NCBI GenBank assembly: GCA_036477795.1 | Contig: JAZGDL010000338.1 | Location: 1 to 14,879 of the forward strand | DNA: 14,879 nt | Direction: 5' to 3' | Origin: JAZGDL01 sp036477795 | GTDB taxonomy: Bacteria > Planctomycetota > Phycisphaerae > UBA1845 | Shown: positions 12,857 to 14,879 of the stretch, piece after piece | Numbering within the stretch: position 1 is the first letter of the stretch | Layout of the letters: every line of letters begins with the position of its first letter | Notes under the pieces: generated by a model | Databases searched by the model: none | Told to the model about the DNA's origin: nothing | The model's input: the letters and a program-made list of their open reading frames with translations, nothing else | Program-made: the position numbers and the translations under genes

Positions 12857-14521
12857 ATGGCAGCAAAGAGAATTGCATATGATATGGAAGGCCGGGAGGC
12901 TATCCGCCGCGGCGTCAGGCAGTTGGCCAGGGCCGTCAGAGTCACCCTCGGTCCCAGCGGGCGTAACGTCGTTCTCGAAAAATCGTTCGGCTCACCAACG
13001 GTCACCAAGGACGGCGTCACCGTCGCCAAGGAAATCGAGCTCGACGACTCCTACGAGAACATGGGCGCCCAGATGGTCAAGGAGGTCGCCACCAAGACCA
13101 GCAGCGTCGCCGGAGACGGCACCACCACCGCCACCATCTACGCCGAGGCCATCTTTGACGAGGGCCTCAAGAACGTCGCCGCCGGCGCCAACCCCATGGA
13201 ACTCAAACGCGGCATCGAGGCTGCCGTCGCCGCCGTCGTGGCTGAGTTCGAAAGGATGAGCACCAAGATTCGAGATGACGAGCAGGTCGCCCAGGTGGGC
13301 ACCAGCGCCGCCAACCACGATCATACTATCGGCAAGATCATCGCCAAGGCCATGTCCAAGGTTGGCAAGGACGGAGTCATCACCGTCGAGGAGGGTCAGG
13401 GGCTGGACACCAACGTCGAGTTGGTTGAGGGTATGCAGATCGACAAAGGCTACCTCTCCCCGCACTTCGTCAACAAGTTCGAAAACATGACCTGCGAGTT
13501 CGACAAACCCTACATCCTCATCCACGAAAAGAAGATCTCCAACGTCAAGGACCTGGTCCCTCTCCTTGAAATCGTCGCCCAGACTTCTCGCTCCCTGCTG
13601 ATCATCGCCGAGGACGTCGAAGGCGAAGCCCTGGCAACACTGGTGGTCAACAAGCTCCGCGGAACGTTTCAATGCTGCGCCGTCAAGGCCCCCGGCTTCG
13701 GCGATCGCCGAAAAGCCATGCTTGAGGACATGGCGGTCCTCACCGGCGGCCGGGCCATCTTCGAGGACCTCGGCGTCAAACTTGAAAACACCCAGCTCAA
13801 GGATCTCGGACAGGCCAAGAAGGTGACCATCGACAAGGACAACTGCACCATCATCGAAGGGGCCGGAACTTCCGCTGCTATCAAGGGCCGCATCGAGCAG
13901 ATCAAGAACGAGATCGAAAACACAACCAGCGACTACGACCGCGAAAAGCTTGAGGAGCGGTTGGCCAAGCTTTCCGGCGGCGTCGCCCAGGTCAACGTCG
14001 GAGCTGCCACCGAAGTGGAGATGAAGGAAAAGAAGGCCCGCGTCGAAGACGCCCTGCACGCCTGCCGTGCAGCCGTCGAAGAGGGCGTCCTCCCTGGTGG
14101 CGGCGTAGGCCCCATCCGCGCCTCCGGCGTGATCGACAATGTCATCCGCAAGTTGAAGGGCGACCAGAAGACCGGCGCCGACATCGTCCGCCGGGCGCTG
14201 GCCGCCCCCATCAAGCAGATCGCCCAGAACACCGGTGTTGACGGCTCCATCGTCTGGCAGAAAGTCTCCGAGTCGAAGCAGAACAACTTCGGCTTCAACG
14301 CTCTCACCCGCCAGTACGAGGACATGGTCAAGGCCGGCATCCTGGTCCCCGCCAAGGTCGAGCGCATCGCCTTGCAAAACGCCGCGTCCGTAGCCAGCTT
14401 GCTGCTGACCACGGAAGCGGTGGTCAGCGAGATCAAGGAGAAGAAGGAAAAGCCAGCCGGCGGCCCGCCTCCGGGAATGGGCGGCATGGGTGGAATGGGC
14501 GGAATGGGCGGCATGATGTAA
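12857..14521 (+). CDS. groEL: Chaperonin GroEL (60 kDa)
   Basis: 554 residues, full length. It forms the double-ring ATP-driven folding chamber with GroES. Visible: TLGPSGRNVVLEKSFGSPTV near the N-terminus, GDGTTTAT (phosphate-binding Asp), ENMGAQMVKEVA, IIAEDVEGEALATLVVNKLR, APGFGDRRKAMLED, VGAATEVEMKEKKARVEDAL with the catalytic Asp, and a GGM-rich C-terminal tail as in typical bacterial GroEL. Small deviations are PGGGVGPIRA for the usual GGGVALIRA, and ACRAAV for ATRAAV. I start it at the ATG at 12857 because GroEL homologs begin at this point (AAKRIAYDMEGREAI) and GGAG lies 11 nt upstream; the frame upstream is out of family. After the stop only weak G+C-rich inverted repeats (CTCGG with CCGAG) are seen, with no clear terminator. 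Confidence 0.97.
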   Translation: MAAKRIAYDMEGREAIRRGVRQLARAVRVTLGPSGRNVVLEKSFGSPTVTKDGVTVAKEIELDDSYENMGAQMVKEVATKTSSVAGDGTTTATIYAEAIFDEGLKNVAAGANPMELKRGIEAAVAAVVAEFERMSTKIRDDEQVAQVGTSAANHDHTIGKIIAKAMSKVGKDGVITVEEGQGLDTNVELVEGMQIDKGYLSPHFVNKFENMTCEFDKPYILIHEKKISNVKDLVPLLEIVAQTSRSLLIIAEDVEGEALATLVVNKLRGTFQCCAVKAPGFGDRRKAMLEDMAVLTGGRAIFEDLGVKLENTQLKDLGQAKKVTIDKDNCTIIEGAGTSAAIKGRIEQIKNEIENTTSDYDREKLEERLAKLSGGVAQVNVGAATEVEMKEKKARVEDALHACRAAVEEGVLPGGGVGPIRASGVIDNVIRKLKGDQKTGADIVRRALAAPIKQIAQNTGVDGSIVWQKVSESKQNNFGFNALTRQYEDMVKAGILVPAKVERIALQNAASVASLLLTTEAVVSEIKEKKEKPAGGPPPGMGGMGGMGGMGGMM

Positions 14522-14650
14522 ACCGAGGGGGCAATCTCAGGCCCTGCAACAAGACTCGGGGCGATCCGAGCCGCGACCGTAAGGGAGCGGTTTACTGCGC
14601 GTGCGCGGCGCCCCATCCTGATGATCGTGGTTCGGTTCTGTTAGACGCTC

Positions 14651-14879
14651 TCAATACTTCTGTGAAGTCCCCAGTTCGAACCCCTCGTGAGCCGGGTTCA
14701 GCCGGCCCTTGCGATACTCCGCCCGACAGGCGTAGCAGGCCGTCACCCGCCCGATGACCATGTACAAAGCCAGATCAAACAACCCCGCGCCCCCCAGAAG
14801 GGCATATGCCAGCATGAAGTTCGACCGTAGGAAATAGATGCTGGCCGCCCCCGCGATCAACACCACGGCCAGGCCCACG
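14651..14879 (-). CDS. Small membrane protein with a CxxC, C-terminal part (runs off the right edge)
   Basis: About 75 residues are visible, reading leftwards to a TGA at 14653-14651. The first visible codon GTG could be a start but is more likely internal, so I treat the gene as 5'-truncated by the window. Two hydrophobic segments (LAVVLIAGAASIYFL and MLAYALLGGAGLFDLALYMV) are followed by CYACRAEYRKG, a CxxC that could bind metal, and a polar C-terminal tail. I do not recognise a named family. It is convergent with groEL, with about 130 nt between. Confidence 0.6.
   Translation of the reverse strand, partial: VGLAVVLIAGAASIYFLRSNFMLAYALLGGAGLFDLALYMVIGRVTACYACRAEYRKGRLNPAHEGFELGTSQKY

Noticed and set aside
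12992..14377. Long open frame antisense to groEL (about 460 codons)
   Set aside because: It is a mirror of GC-rich codon use in groEL. Its translation is a low-complexity Asp/Leu/Gly/Val protein with no family pattern, and groEL on the other strand is certain.
14522..14650. Rho-independent terminator after groEL
   Set aside because: Short stems such as CTCGG with CCGAG and ACCG with CGGT exist, but none is followed by a T-run on either strand.

Overview
The window reads as chromosomal housekeeping DNA from a G+C-rich bacterium. I think it is an uncultured member of the Planctomycetota, possibly Phycisphaerae-like. This is an inference from three things: the gene set and style of the proteins, an N-terminally extended RsgA, and a heavy load of short palindromes that also sit inside genes. 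There is no taxonomic marker such as rRNA to confirm it.

Layout. (1) 1-1220, minus strand: a flagellar rod cluster with a small unknown ORF, then flgF, then the 5' end of flgG running off the left edge. (2) 1221-1566: a gene-poor stretch with two palindromes. (3) 1567-3042, minus strand: murD, whose reading frame carries three in-frame palindromic inserts. (4) 3043-3322: divergent intergenic region with a 27-bp tandem repeat. (5) 3323-11325, plus strand: rsgA, cdsA, phoH, a pgpH-like 7TM-HD gene, ybeY and a corC/hlyC-type CBS gene. Two copies of a ~183-bp element in opposite orientation lie on either side of cdsA-phoH. (6) 11326-11794: a large inverted repeat, then the groES leader. (7) 11795-14521, plus strand: groES, two small unusual genes (HEPN-like and BolA-like), then groEL. 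(8) 14651-14879, minus strand: the 3' part of a small membrane protein gene running off the right edge.

How the genes work together. FlgF and FlgG build the flagellar rod. MurD makes a peptidoglycan precursor. RsgA, YbeY and possibly PhoH act in ribosome assembly or RNA metabolism. CdsA supplies CDP-diacylglycerol, PgpH-type proteins hydrolyse cyclic dinucleotides, and GroES/GroEL fold proteins. The order phoH-pgpH-ybeY-corC combines the Firmicute arrangement (phoH-pgpH-ybeY) with the proteobacterial one (ybeZ-ybeY-ybeX).

Most notable signals: at least three palindrome families found both between genes and translated inside murD and flgF, resembling in principle the coding palindromic elements of Rickettsia; the paired ~183-bp element; and the HEPN-like/BolA-like gene pair splitting groES from groEL. 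All family calls are from reading the sequence, without database searches.
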